A stretch of 64,000 nucleotides of DNA from Sphagnum compactum. Lineage: Eukaryota > Bryophyta > Sphagnopsida > Sphagnales. This document shows, piece after piece, positions 39,434 through 52,740 of this stretch. The translations under genes and the position numbers were made by a program. The notes under the pieces are model-generated. The model ran no database searches. It was not told where the DNA came from and saw only the letters and a program-made list of their open reading frames with translations. The stretch spans positions 8,494,001 through 8,558,000 of the forward strand of contig OZ234497.1 in NCBI GenBank assembly GCA_965153455.1, in the 5' to 3' direction. Each line of letters opens with the position of its first letter. Positions within the stretch are counted from its first letter, which is position 1.

Positions 39434-42272
39434 TTATGCAAAGAGATTGATGTTCCAGAACCTAGTTGGGTCATTGGTGCGGAGTCTTTTGTCTATGGAC
39501 TTGATGGTTTTCACGTCCTCATCATCCAACTTGAAGTCAAAGATGTCACGGTTCTGCTTCAGTCTCTCTAGCTTGTCTGATTTGGGGATGACAATGGTAT
39601 TCCGCTGAACTCCCCACCGCAAAGCAATTTGAGCTGGTGTCTTGTGGTACTTCCTTGCAAGCCCCTGTGAAGATCAAATAGAGACTGTTACTGCTGTAAA
39701 GAACAGAACCATTTGTGGTTACTTAGTTGCTGAAGTGTTATGTGAAACATCCACCAGGTGACTCAAAACAGAACAGTAACACACAGAAGGTGCAAACCTG
39801 AAGAATGGGGTCCTCAAGACAAGAAACAGCATCAAACCATTCAATGTTGGCAGCTCCACCACCCAGAGGTGTGTGGGCTGTCACAGCAATCCCATGCTTC
39901 AGACAAAACTGCACTAATGACTCCCGTTGGAAGTATGGATGGGTCTCAATCTGGTTGACTGCTGGCTTTATCTTGGCATATGCAAGACAATCCCGTGTCA
40001 AGAAGATGTCATAATTGCTGCAACCAATTCCACAGCAACCAAAATAGCAAATGAGTCTCTCAACACATCTCCAAACACAGCCCACCAAATAATCAGTCAC
40101 TTTACAGTTGAGTCAGATACTAGCAGTACTTACTCTGAAACTAGGAATCACTTCCCAGTGTAATAGAACATAAGACACATCCAACAAAACTGAAGAGTTT
40201 GGCAAGTGGTAATGACCTGATGCCAATGCTCTTAGTGAGGCCAGCTGATACCAGCTCCTCCATGGCATGCCATGTGGTTTCAAGAGAGATTGTGACATCA
40301 ATATCAAGCACTCCATCAACATCCTTTGCACTTTCAGTTGTGCCAACCCCTGCAACATCAGTGCATCAGATCTAATCAAAGACAAAAACATAGCAAGTCA
40401 TGCATGGTTCCAAGTTTCAACCATCTGAGCCCCAGCGGTCTGAACAGACAGGTTATGCATTTCTGTGACTTGCAAATTAAGTTTTACTCACAACCATGGT
40501 GGTCACAATTTGGGAGCTGCAGGCCTGCATTGTGAAATGAAAAGTAAAACAATAGACTATACTGAACACTAGAGGTGTTTGCTTGGCATTTAGTTAAGTC
40601 AGTAATGAAAGGGGAAAGAGTACTGTAGAACAGTTCTGATTGTGCCAGTGCAGTTTTTTCTCTTTCTCAGAAGGGAGAGAAACCTGGCATTCTAGTTAAG
40701 ATGAAAAGCACTTTTCTGAAAACCAAACCTGTATGACGGGTAGCAATTGGAAAATGAATCAAATAGAGGTCCAAGTAGTCTATCTGAAGATTCTTCAAGC
40801 TGTCTTTGCATGCTTCCATCACATGCCCATGGTCTGAGTTCCAGAGCTGTCATCCTCAACCCCCATTCAAATATCCCATCACATGTACAAAACAAAGGAT
40901 AACTCTCAAATTCTACTTTAGTCTACCAGTAGCACAGATTGTACAGCATGACGTAGGACTGTAGGTTTCTCACAGCTAGCAGTTTGTGTTGTCTTGCTGA
41001 ATATGAAGACCTATCTGTGAGATTGTAAATACAAGGATGAAGGATTTCACCTTGGTGGTAATGAAGAGCTCTTCACGCTTAACAAGGCCTTGGGCAATGC
41101 CTTCAGCTAGAGCTACTCCAAGCTCCTTCTCATTCTTGTAATCAGCTGCAATTCCAGTGATGATGCATCCATATAGCCTCAACTTTTGGTTCTCACTTTC
41201 TCAGTCAACTCATTGCCATATGTGCAAGCTATTCTGTTGCAAGATGAATGCAAACCATATCCACAAACTGATCACATGTGCAACATTACTGGGATAGTTG
41301 TGGAAAGACCTTTTTACACATGAAAATCCCTGAATCAAACCTAGAAAATTACAGGTGGCTGGACAACATATTTCACCAAAGACAGGAACGAAGTACGAAG
41401 TGCCACAACTTTGTTCACACAAATGTGCTGAAACACTTTTTGCATTCTGTGCAACCTACAACAGTACGGAAGATATGGAATCAGAGTAAGAGCAAGACAC
41501 AAGCACCAAGTGAATTACAAGACAAGATATGTGAGATTTGTGGTGAACAAGTTTTCAAGCTCCCTGTCATTGCTTTTGACATGTGCTCAAAAAATACATC
41601 CACATGCCAGAACATGAGAGACACCAAATGTATAGACATTCATTGCATGGACCTGCATCAGATCCTAGAATTGTCAATGTGAGCAAAGTAGTTCAGAAGC
41701 CTCAGGAATTTCATGTCCCGCATATGCACACCACTGAAGGTATGGGGAAACCCCACAACTTCCCAGATAGAATAGTAGGAAGAGACACAAACAGCCATCC
41801 CCTGGAGGAAAAAGAGCATCGAGATCCCGCTAGATAAGCCAAATGATCCCAAAATTTTCACAATTTAGGCTGCAGATTTGTTGGCCTCAAGTGAGTGACA
41901 TGATCTACATTAAGCAGAAACTGCAAAGAACATGCCAGATTGCCAAAACCAGATGTAACAAACCCTTGCATCAAAGAAAGACCAATCTTGAACTATTTGA
42001 GCAAAAGCAGTCCACACTCTTGACAGGCACAGTGTTGTTGCTCTCAACACATGATCAGAAACCATTACAGCATCCAATCAGGAATACACAGCACAAGTAA
42101 AATACAAGAGACAGAGATAGAAGGACAAACCTGCACAGTCAAAATGCCGGTAACCAAGCTTCAAGGCCTGAAGCACAACATTATGCAAAACCCCTGGATC
42201 TGCCCGCCATACACCCAGCCCCAGCACTGGCATGTTGTGCCCACTGTTGAGCTTGATTGCTGCATCTGCCAT
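39434..42272 (-). CDS. NADP-dependent aldo-keto reductase, sorbitol/mannose-6-phosphate reductase type
   Basis: Plant S6PDH/M6PR enzymes reduce hexose phosphates with NADPH to sugar-alcohol phosphates in the cytosol. Outside polyol-making species, relatives may have other substrates. Coding exons, 5' to 3': 42272-42131, 41145-41051, 40846-40729, 40349-40217, 40017-39798, 39664-39434. All borders are GT-AG and the frame is open, giving 312 residues (family about 310). The catalytic tetrad is visible: Asp45 and Tyr50 (HFDCAADYKNEKE), Lys79 (FITTKLWNSDHGHV), His110 (YLIHFP). Family blocks follow: TWHAMEELVSAGL, NYDIFLTRDCLAYAK, KPAVNQIETHPYFQR and TAHTPLGGGAANIEWF. Near the C-terminus are the NADP-binding IPKSDKLERL and RFWNINLFA. 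The ATG at 42272 gives the normal family start; an open GTG at 42287 was not chosen. The gene appears intact. Its cofactor motif and overall match are clear, but the exact substrate is not. Confidence 0.93.
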
Positions 42273-42297
42273 CTCTTCTGAACACACTGTGACCCTA

Positions 42298-43153
42298 GCA
42301 ATAGAAGCTTGTCTCTGTTTCAGCCGCTAATTCACCCTGCTCAACACAGCAAGAGAGGGATGGAGAAGCTAAGCACAAAATTCAGATGGATACTTAACAA
42401 GAGCAACATATGTAGCTCTGTACTTTGCAAATTTGCAATAACAGAAAACGTAGCACACAGATTTTCTCTCTCCTATGCAGAACCACAACCAGACAACAAC
42501 CTAAGGAATGAACTCAGACGTTTCTTTGCATCGTGTGACATTGGAATGAACTCCATTTTCTTCATCCTTACAAGCTTTCATTACTGCAATCAAAGCATCG
42601 AGGACCAAAAAATACTGTAACCATAAGAGTACACACATAGGTATACGTCAATATATTCTCTCTTAAAACACTTCACGGATTCACACCTTCCACAACCCTC
42701 CAAAGTTCAAAATGAAAAACCAAAGTACACATACAAACTCATACTTCTGTGCTCCCTGAAAAAAACATTGCAGCAAAGCACATCATCGAGCAAGAGCGCA
42801 ATAACTTTTTCAAACATAAAGAAAAAAAATTTCACATTTTTCAAGGATCGGCAAAATATCACAGGCATATATATAAATACACACATATGTCACAGATATC
42901 AACATTCTCTCGAAAAAAGCCTTACGGATTCATGCGTCCACAACCTCCGAGTTGCAAATAAACCAAACCACGTATACAAATTCATCCTTATCTACTCTCT
43001 GAAAAACGTTGCAGCAAAAGGCAAACATAATCAAGCAAGAGTTTAGTTATCTTTTCAAGCATATCCAGAGGATTATTCCATTTATTCTTTTGTTTGTTTA
43101 CGCTTCAAGGATCGGCAAACATCACAGGCATGCAAGAGCACGGGGTCACTTAC
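42298..43153 (-). other. Probable 5' UTR intron of the reductase gene
   Basis: A strong donor, CTGTCG|GTAAGTGAC, follows a minus-strand leader exon ending at 43154. A plausible acceptor (TTGCTAG) lies just upstream of the start codon near 42299. This implies a leader intron of about 855 bp. cDNA would settle it. Confidence 0.55.
42630..43150. repeat. Tandem duplication, about 250-265 bp x2, in the leader intron
   Basis: Copy A (about 42630-42880) and copy B (about 42881-43150) share, in order, a version of ACGGATTCA, CACAACC, GTATACAAATTCAT, CTCTGAAAAA, GTTGCAGCAAA, ATCAAGCAAGAG and TCAAGGATCGGCAAA. The offset grows from about 250 to 264 bp through small indels. Confidence 0.75.
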
Positions 43154-43273
43154 CGACAGGAATTACAGCTCCGCCACTTTGATGAGGAACTTATTTGCTC
43201 CGATCGTGTGCTGCTGCTGCTAGGCTACTCGACAATTCGCTCCACAAAACACTCTTCTCTCCCGTTAGCAACG

Positions 43274-43297
43274 CTATCTGTGTACCTTCTTCTCCAT
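43274..43297 (-). promoter_or_regulatory. Short upstream ORF in the reductase leader
   Basis: The proposed leader exon contains ATGGAGAAGAAGGTACACAG followed by TAG, a 7-codon reading frame (MEKKVHR) upstream of the main start. Such uORFs can lower translation of the main frame; no effect is shown here. Confidence 0.45.
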
Positions 43298-43334
43298 CGA
43301 GCAGATCTTTCCCAGAGAAGATCACGTGTGTGAG

Positions 43335-44520
43335 TGATGATTATAGGGGTGGTGATGGATGATTTTAGATGATGGATGGTTTTATGGGAAATTCATCCAT
43401 CTATTTTCGTTCATGAGGAAGAAGACTATGTCTTTTTCAATTAATTGCCTTTGTGAGATCATTTTCGCTATAACACACATCATGGTCCATTGAAGGGAAT
43501 GTCTCACTTATGTGGCAGCATGCCATTGGATATCAACTCCCCAATTATATCATGTATCTTGTTGCCTTCATACTTCCTTTACAATGTTTCTGCAGGTTCC
43601 ATGTCTCTAGCTTTTAGTTTACATCCAACTGGCTGAAATTTGCAACCAACCCTAAACCCCTAACCCTAAACCCTAAACCCTTAACTAAGATGTTCAACAA
43701 ACTCAAACAATCAACTATGTTTATTAGTGTCAAGATTATTCATGATAACCAATGTCCTCTTACTAGTTACTTAGTCCATAAGTGTACATGAAAACATTAT
43801 CATAGTTGAGACTCAACAAACCAATTAAATGAATGAAGCCATTTTTGTTATAACTTGTGTCATAGTTAAGGTGTTGGGAGCATTGAGATTAGGGTGAGGG
43901 TATGACCATTGCTTGAAATAAGGCAAAATGTGACATACATTAACATTCTTGAGGTTGGTAGGCATTACATTGTTACCTACCCATTTAGGTATTTAAAACT
44001 ATGGACCTACCTATTTTGTAAGGTTGACAAGAATCCCTAAGTTATAAATTATGAGGTGGGATTGCCTTGATCGTAACTAATAAATGAAAGAAATGTGAGT
44101 TTTTTTTTTTTTGCAAGACTTTGATTGTGAAAGGATGTGCAATGTAGGGGTTTTTTTTCTTCTTGGATAGTGTTAATCAATATTGCATATTAAATAAATT
44201 TTAATGTTATTAAAGGTAGGCCACATTTAAAACTAAGTCAAAAGTAACAAAAAGATTAAAATGTCAAATTTAACTTGGTGTCCACACATACAATGTTAGG
44301 TCACATTGAGTCCTATATGGAATGGACTCGTGGAATGCTTATGTGGCAATTGTAAATAAGCCAATGGTAGGGTTTAATGCATCTACTACCAAATCTAACA
44401 AAATTGTATATTTTGGAACAAAAACCCAATCTTGGCTATCATTTGAAAATACCTTTTAATAATTTGATGTCAACTTATTGTTCCCACCTATGAACCCATT
44501 CTTATGCAACAACTCGTTCC
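43335..44520. other. Intergenic DNA with a telomere-like run
   Basis: No gene is seen. The stretch includes the reductase promoter side (43335 onward) and an interstitial telomere-like run at 43650-43683. Confidence 0.4.
43650..43683. repeat. Interstitial telomere-like repeat (CCCTAAA type)
   Basis: About five near-perfect CCCTAAA units, one with an extra C and one short of A. This is the Arabidopsis-type plant telomere motif. Confidence 0.85.
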
Positions 44521-44648
44521 TCCAAATTGGAAAAGTTAATGATTTCATAAGAATCAAAATTTAAACGTGTTTTTCACATGCTTACTCCAAATTGGAAAAA
44601 TTAGTGACTCCATAAGAACCAAAATTTCAACATGTTTTTCACTTGCTT
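44521..44648. repeat. 64-bp tandem duplication
   Basis: Copy 1 (44521-44584) and copy 2 (44585-44648) both start TCCAAATTGGAAAA and end near TTTTTCAC(A/T)TGCTTA, with scattered substitutions. Confidence 0.8.
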
Positions 44649-45139
44649 AGAGTGCAATCAACATGATTTTGTCCACAAAAATCTAATAGTAATGTAGGTT
44701 GTGCAAGTGCAAAATTTCCAATGCCATATGATGATATTGCATGGACATAACTTAAAAGGGTTCAAAGACCCTAATGGATTTTATAAACCACATTCAAGTT
44801 GTTAAACTACAAATTAAAAAAATTGAAAGAAAGTTCAATAGAAAACTTTAAAAGTAGTTTGATTATTTCAAACATAAAGATGAAAAGTTCAGTTGAATTC
44901 AAAGGAGCATGGTGAAGGTGATCATTGGACTAATAACAATGATGCGTCACACATTTGCAATAAAAAATAATTTAATATCAACCTCCCCCCCCTTAGACAT
45001 GGTGTGTCAAACATGGAAGATTTTAATAATGAAAACCCCTTGGATTTAGACCCAATATTTGAAATCATTTCGATCATTACATTACAACTGAATTGACAGT
45101 GATCATACCAATTTTGATGACAATTGAATAATGAATAAT
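44649..45139. other. AT-rich intergenic DNA, nothing recognised
   Basis: No coding frame or repeat is supported. The minus frame at 44922-45146 has no recognised motif. Confidence 0.4.
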
Positions 45140-45790
45140 TGATCATATTTGCAATTTTTTTGATGTAGACATAAAATCAAACCAACCCATTCAAATCATA
45201 CTTGAAACATCTTGGAATTAGATTGATGAAAATTCAATGACTATAATTCAATTATACTTGCGGATTTTTTTATGTAGAAATTAAACCATATCATTCATAT
45301 ACCCAAAAAACTTTGACATCATGTTGATGACAATCCAATGATAATAAATGATCATACTTTCAAAATTTTCAATTCAAATAACAAACCAAACTACTCAACT
45401 CAAACTAAAGTACTTTGAAATCAAACAAATGATGTCAATTGAATGCTTAAAATTGATCATACATATCTACAAACTTTTTGATGCAAAAATTAAACCAATC
45501 CAATGTTCAACTCATATTACCTAAAACACTTTAAAATCAAAAAATTGATGTTGGTTGAATGTTTACAATTGACCATACATACATGTGTAGATTTTTTGAT
45601 GTTAAAATCATATTAATCTACCATTTAGCTCATATTACTTAAAACATTTTGACATAAAATCAAACAAGTGACAACACTTGAAACACTTTGAAATCAAATT
45701 AATAATTGATGTCAATTGAATGTTTATAATTGATAATAAATACCTTGCAATTGTTTTGATGGAAAAATCAAACAAAATTTTGTTATGTTA
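45140..45790. repeat. Degenerate satellite-like tandem array, about 100-117 bp unit, roughly 6 copies
   Basis: The phrase (G/C)AATTTTTTTGATGTAGA and variants recurs at about 45153, 45261, 45361, 45471, 45588 and 45748. Between them are versions of ACCAATCCA, CATATTACTTAAAACACTTT, AAATCAA and GATGTCAATTGAATG in the same order. The last interval is longer (about 160 bp). The copies are strongly diverged. Confidence 0.65.
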
Positions 45791-48330
45791 CAAGGTAAAT
45801 TTTCAATTGTTTTTAATGTTGTAACTTGCTTAAATGTTCTTATCCCTTTATCCCCACATATAATTTTAAGTTAATAGATTAAACATGCACATTATTTTGC
45901 ATATCATGTGTCACCTTAAGTTTTAGAAAATGCAATAGCCTTTAAATTTCTATTTCATTATTTCTAATAATGAGGTTGTGAAAAAGACAACAATATAAGT
46001 GAACAAATATGGAATCAATGTAATATCAAGGTTTGTTTTGCACAAAATTTCCCTAAAGCTGTTTTTCAAAATGTCAAAGGCATTTCTACAACTAATTGTC
46101 TTTATTTGTGCTTCCTATTATACAGTAATTCAAGAACTAAATGATGTTAGGCTTCCTTGTAAGGCATCATTGTCCATGGGAGCAACGAGTATCCCTTGTC
46201 GCTAAGAAGGTAAGGAGTGAAACCTTATTGACTTCCCCTCTCCCTGTTGAATAATCCCATGTATCAAGCTCATTTCTATAAACTCAATTTCCACAAAACC
46301 AAAAATTGTTCACACATCCAAGGAGATTAATGTAAATGTTAATGAAGTGTCTTCTTGCATCCATTACTACTTGTGTTATAATAAGATTATTCTCATGTCA
46401 TATGATAATAATAGTTTTCAACAAAAGCAACTTTGGGTTTTGAAATGGATACATGTGTGTACTATTTATTGCACCACGCACATTTGGAAGACCACACCAC
46501 TCTTGGAATTTGACATCATAGTTTCCATCTTTGTCCCACATGTTATGTTTTTTTTTTTTGAGCACAATGTTTATAATTCATAATGGATTTTCCTATTGCA
46601 AATAATTCATTGGATAAATTCAAGGCACGAGACAACTTGTAAATTACATAAACCACCTTCATTTCAATAGGGATTACACACCTATATCTTTTTTTTTGTA
46701 ATCAATGGTCTCAACTTGTTAATTTGTTCCATGAAATAATGTTTCCTTTGACATTTTACAGTTTTGATTCCACCGCAATTCATCGTGCTTAGTCAACAAA
46801 GCACATTAAACCATGTTGTGTTGGGTAGCTTAACCCAATAACCAAATTTTGGTCCCAATGCATTCAAATTGCATGATAATTGCAAATTATGGAAAATTGC
46901 CATTACTATCTACAAAACACATCCCCATTCCACAATGCACTCCACTTGCATTTTGCCAAACATTGAATGGCAATGTCAGGTGGAATGTGAGTCAAATGTG
47001 TAGTGAAATGGGTGTTTGCACGCCAAAGTGTCCATTTTTTGACATCACTTCATCATTTTTTTTGCACCCTTGTGAGTTGGACTATGTCTTGTTTTCAACT
47101 TTTTTTTAATTATGAAAAAGTACTCATTCTTATGATTCATGTATAACTTATTGTTATCCAAAAGTGGAATCGTGTGAAATGGAAAGTTTTTACATCACAT
47201 GGAGGACTTTAAACCACAAACAAATTGCATTGTCATAATCATGTAAAAGTTTAAAATAGACTCATTATAATTCAAGTTTATAATGATTTGATACCATCTT
47301 TTCTCCAAAACTCAAAACCTAGGTTTGTCACTCAAAATGAGATCTTTTAAACCATTCACTAGAAGAAAAACCCCATTTTTCGACTTGTTTTAGGCGACTA
47401 AAAGTGTCATTTGTGAATTTTTTTGGAATTGTGAAAAACTTTTTCACAAAAATTGGAACCTAAGTTTAAATTACATTGACATTTGACATTCTTTTATGGG
47501 AAGGACAATTCTTTTTCAAAAACAAGGGCTCACAAATGCTAACGTCATGTGATGCATAGCTAAAGATTTGTAGGGTTTGGGCATCATGCATATACTAGGC
47601 TATAGTTTGAATTTCAACGGGATGTACGTGCAACTTTTAGGGTTAGGTGATGATCTTTTTGTAGTTTACAAATTTCACCATTAAAGTTTCTTATGCATCA
47701 ATTTGCTTCAACAACTTGATGTGGAGATGTTGCACAATGAGGGATGAAGCTTTGTAAGCTAGAGGCTTTGCTTTTTGATGGTGGCTTGATGTGGAAGCGT
47801 TGTGCAACAAATGTTGGTCATGGCAGCTTGATTAAAAGCATTATGCAAGAAGTGTGGATGGTTGTAAGCTTTTGATTTCTTTGTTTTAGCATCTATGATG
47901 TTCCACTTGAGGTTAATCTTCTATTATTTGTGTATTTTATAATTTCAAAGTTATGTTTACAAATATTGCTTGGAGCTTTCTAAATTAGGACATAGCTTCC
48001 AATACTTGCAGGCTTGATGAACAAGTGTAAAAATTAGGGTTGTGAGATAAATCGCATTTTTTTGAATTGTTGATTACTTGAATAAACCTAGATAACATTT
48101 GTTCATGTTTTATTAATGTGGTGTTTGGCCAAATTGCACATTTTTCTAGATTAATTCGTTGTAATGTATAGCTTTATATCTTATGACAAACAATGAACAA
48201 CAACCATGTCTGCCATGTTAGTAAATTATTTCACTCCAACTACTTAGTTACACAAAGTCTACTAATTTGTACACAAATCACACATAAATCTACATGAATC
48301 TGAACATGTATATACCATAAGGAAAATCTA
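45791..48330. other. AT-rich intergenic DNA, no supported gene
   Basis: Short frames at 45999-46205, 46347-46583 and 46849-47109 (+) have no recognised domain. A loose direct repeat around GGCTTGATGTGGA(A/G)(A/G)(C/T)GTTG appears at 47718 and 47784. Confidence 0.4.
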
Positions 48331-48615
48331 AATACTATGCCACATAGAAGACAACTTAATGTATACAAAATGTAAACAACTACATAAATTTAGATTCGCA
48401 TATACACACAAGGAAATTACCAAGCATTCTGAAGTCTCTCATGTACATGGGGCTCACACCAATGCACGTAACTTAGAATTGTAAGGACTTTGCCAATACT
48501 CTACCACATAAAAGACACCTTAAATGTACACAAAGTGTAAACAACTACATAAATTTAAACCCACATATACACATAAGGACACATAGGGATTACCGAACAT
48601 TCTAAAGTCTCATAC
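48331..48615. repeat. Tandem duplication, about 165-173 bp offset
   Basis: Two copies share CCACATA(G/A)AAGACA, ACAACTACATAAATTTA, CATATACACA(C/T)AAGGA and CATTCT(G/A)AAGTCTC in the same order, starting at 48340 and 48504. Confidence 0.75.
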
Positions 48616-49310
48616 TTTACATAAGCTATCACATACTATACATCAAATTCAAGATAATAAAATAAGTTATAATTAGATTTTAATGTGATCAGACTAGCAC
48701 AATTAAAGACTTATAGTAAACAACCAAGAAATTCACATGAACTTCATTGCTAACTTGGGATGGAAATTCAATATCCAAAAGTGGGGAACTATGAAATGTA
48801 CACCATTAAAATGCATTATTACAACTAGTTGTTTATATACAAAAAACCATTGGACATTTTTCCAACCGATTGTTTGTGTACATTGTACACAAAGCAATAT
48901 GGTAACAATGCAAATGTCAAGTTTCTATATATGTATTTTGTCCATGACTTCACCATGTTTCTTTGATGGTAGGTTTTTTGGGGGCTTTAACATTGTTCCA
49001 CTCATGGGCTTAATGATTCTTGCACATTTCCACCACCACTACAAAATGTGGGTGCAGTTCATTAATCCCCATTCACTAGACCAGTGAATTCACTACTTTC
49101 CAACTAATTCTCGTTTACTAAGACCAGTAAATTCATTAAAAATACAGTGAAATCACTTGGCATATAAAGACACCTTTTGTTGTAATGCACTAACCTTCAT
49201 GCATTTCATCCCCACACAAAACATCAATGCACTGAAGTGGACAAATGTGCACCAACCATGGTAAATATGTTAACAAGATGTAATTTGTCCCACCCACACA
49301 TCTTTAAACC
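48616..49310. other. AT-rich intergenic DNA, nothing recognised
   Basis: A 116-codon frame at 48737-49087 (+) is rich in Cys, Phe and Thr and shows no domain. It is treated as chance. Confidence 0.35.
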
Positions 49311-50870
49311 CTAATATGCAAAAAAGGCAATTCTCAACCCATAAACAGGTTGGTTCATTGATAATCTCCAAAGTAGTTTATGGAAAGGGAATACGAGTTG
49401 AATTGACCAGTCTTTTTTGAACTTGCTAAAGATGGATTGCATAACATTGTCAGTTCTTTGGGCAATTGACAGTTTCCTTTCTAAGGCATACAAAACCCCA
49501 CCTACAATATCTAAAGCCTTATTTAACTTTTCATAAGTAGAGGCGCCCTCTTCTGTAAAACCTTTGAATAAAATCAGAGCCCACTTGTGTGTTTTAATTT
49601 GCTATTACAAGTCATATATTTCCTCAAGGTGGTTATCCATTTTTGCATTTCAGGTTTGTAGGCTTGCCTCTACCTGTAGCAAATGATTGTTTCGATCTTC
49701 CATTTGGATGCACACCTTTTGTGCAACCACAAAGAGAGGCATTTTTCTTTGTTTTGGCAATGGCCAAGCTTTTTTTCGCCACTTTGAGTTGAGCTTTTGC
49801 CATTGCAATGTAATGTTTTAGTTCTTCAACAACATTTGCTATCACAAAAAAATTGTTAACAAACCTTAAATAATAAACTACACTCACAGATAAATTTTTT
49901 GGAATGATTGAACTTAAAAACCATCAATTCACTCAAACACTTCCAAAGTTTTGATGATGTTGCATTTGCTATTCAAATGAATCAAGTCCACTAACTTGAA
50001 GCTATTTGGGTTCGAAAATGTAAAAACACAAGGTACCTAAGGTAAGTCAAAACACACAATGCATAGTGAAAACAATCATCAAAACTGAATAGATGTTGTT
50101 TAAAAAATTTAACATCGTTGAAGAGCTATCTATAGACAAATGAGGTGCAAGATCAACAAAAACAGAACTAAGAGACTTGTTAAAAACCCTAAGCAACTAT
50201 TAAGGCTTTGATGCCTTGAAAATGATCAAATCGACTTTGTAATAAAAAAATCATGGAATAAACTATGGGGGTGTTAAAATTGTGCATTTGACTATTAATT
50301 GGCCATGCACCTCTTCTGTCTAGAGCCTTTCCTTTCTTCATTAGAGTTAATGACATCAATTTGCTCAAAGGATGACCTTGATTTGTGATGTTGATATTCA
50401 CTGTTAGTCCATTCGGCATACATAACCCAATTCATTTGTTTCCCCATCTTCTTGCATGCTAGTCCTCTCGCCATTCCTAAAAATATCAACTTTGATGCTG
50501 GCATACAAGGTATTTGGTGTATCACCATCCACGAAATTTTTATTTTCTTAATAAATAAAGGGTCCTTTGTGAACTCATAATTGTTTTGTTCTTATTCACA
50601 ATAGGACCAAAATTATTATCAATGTCCTCCAAAGAAATGTCCCTTGGCACTTTGACACACTTTGGACTCAAACTTTCACAATAAAGGTCATATTTTTTTT
50701 GCAAAGTCCTTTTGGGATATCGGACTACCATTTCCAAGCTTAGGTATAGGAGCATACAAAGAAGTGACAAAACCAAGCCTATTTTTCCCTTTCAAATGTG
50801 TCTGACCCTTGTGCTTTACTTTATGTGTCAAGCTATTAGATTGCAAACATTTGAAAGTGGGCCCTGCCAT
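49311..50870 (-). other. Frameshifted, unrecognised coding-like remnant
   Basis: A chain of minus-strand frames, each interrupted by shifts, runs in one direction. Its pieces include FVTSLYAPIPKLGNGSP (near 50760), KVPRDISLEDIDNNFGPIV (near 50635), LIFLGMARGLACKKMGKQM and VMYAEWTNSEYQHHKSR (50390-50490), and ELKHYIAMAKAQLKVAKKSL (49770-49830, helical and Lys-rich). The composition looks more protein-like than in neighbouring AT-rich DNA. I do not recognise the family; a decayed transposon-encoded protein is one possibility. Confidence 0.25.
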
Positions 50871-52740
50871 GCCATGATTCCTTTAGTACACTTTAAGCTA
50901 CAACACAAAAATATGAAGTGATGTGAACCTAATCATGTGATTGACATTCTGAGTGTAAAAAGAGTGTTGGGGATCCACATTATAATCAACACTTTACAAT
51001 TTGAAGCGTGTGCTAAATCACTAACGTTTAATAAAAGAATGATCCAGATTGGGTTGACCTAGTAAATCCAATGGTTGTCCTTTCGTGGATAATCATATAC
51101 CTTTTTCAAAACATTGTTATGGACTCATTTATGAACACACAACTATTCCATCCTAGCTTGCAAACACCCTAAAAGACTCAAAGGAGACTCTTACAAATCA
51201 TGCAATGCAAAATACCTTTGAAAACAAGGAGAAGGTAATGGATCAAAATTGGTGGGAATCATTGCATGGAAGAGTGATGAAGGAAATTATGCTCCCTCTG
51301 ACATAACAAATAATGTGGAACCATGGATGGTCACATGTTTTTTCCATCTCAATGTTTCAAAATATGTAGCTAAAAGACCTACTTGGAACTAGGGTGTTTA
51401 TTTCGAAGGAAGATTTGCATCATGTTCTAATGTCCATAAGCATGAACCATTTCAAGAAATGAGGTAGCAATGTAAAAGATTAAATTCATGGAAAAATAGT
51501 TAAGAATGTGACTTGAACATATGCTCATACCTTGAATGATGTTGGTCACACCTTGAATCTTCAATATCACACTTTAGTCAATTGTGACCTTAGTTCTCAC
51601 TAACCATTCTTGTATTAATTAAAAAATAATAGGCTTTTCAAGCACATTTTGAAACATGATGTGTTACCAAGTATGCAAATAGTTATGTGCAACAAATGTT
51701 AGTTATTATCTAGCACAATCATTTCATCTTTGTTTATTTTTGCAAAAATGTCAAGCACCATCCAATCACCATGTTTGATCATCTCTTACCCATTTTAAGT
51801 GTACAAAATTAAGAAAGAAAACCCTTCTAATTGTTGGACTTGACGTGGTTTCACAAACTTGCAATTGATGAATCCAAAGCCCTTAGGTTCCACCTTGCCG
51901 CATTTATAAATGATTAGTTCATATAATGATGTGCATTGTAGCTTGGCCGACGATTATGGTACAAATTTGCATTCACATAGTTGTGCATCCATGACCACTT
52001 GGGTCGACAAATGCACAAGAAGCAGAACTAGTTTCCTAACACTACCCAATGACCAATTTTGTATGTTAGCTAAACTAGTGATAAACACACATTCTTATCA
52101 CATATGAACCATGAAATGGGCATTGGGTCCTTGTAAGCCTATATTAATATGTTGTCACAACTTTCAAATATTGCGCATATATTTTATTTTACACAAATAA
52201 TTTTATTATCATTGTAAAATATCATTACAATTTGGTTGGTCTTAAAACTTCATGAAGATGTTTTGGAATGCTTATTGGACTTCCTATTAGCAACACATTT
52301 CCTCTCATTGTTACACAACATAAAGATGAACCCAATCCTTTCTCTTGACAATCATGTTGTATTTTTGGTTATGAACAATTTGATTTTTGTATGTGTTTGA
52401 AATTACATCAATCTTGTGACTCATACAAGCATGCTACATGTTTTGAATGTATAAGAATGACTTCAACATGTTGGCAAGGAAAAATTCAATATATTATTAT
52501 TTCTATTTCATAATTTGAAAGAGGATGGGGTGACAAGTCTAGTTCAAATTTTTAATTTAAATATTATTTAAGTAGAGTTCATGGGTGAATTGAATTTTAA
52601 CATTTAAAAGAGAAATAAGTATCTTTCATAAATATTTGTGTGTTATTTATTTGTCCGCCTTTTTTATTTGTTGAAGAAAATCGAAATGAAAGGAGGGGAT
52701 GAAAATCATTCATCACTAAAGCGGTGGATGGATCCTTGAT
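50871..52740. other. AT-rich intergenic DNA, nothing recognised
   Basis: No domain, array or element end was found. The 65-codon frame at 51910-52107 is considered chance. Confidence 0.4.

Noticed and set aside
42273-42287. Five-codon N-terminal extension of the reductase
   Set aside because: It would need a GTG start; the downstream ATG gives the usual family N-terminus.
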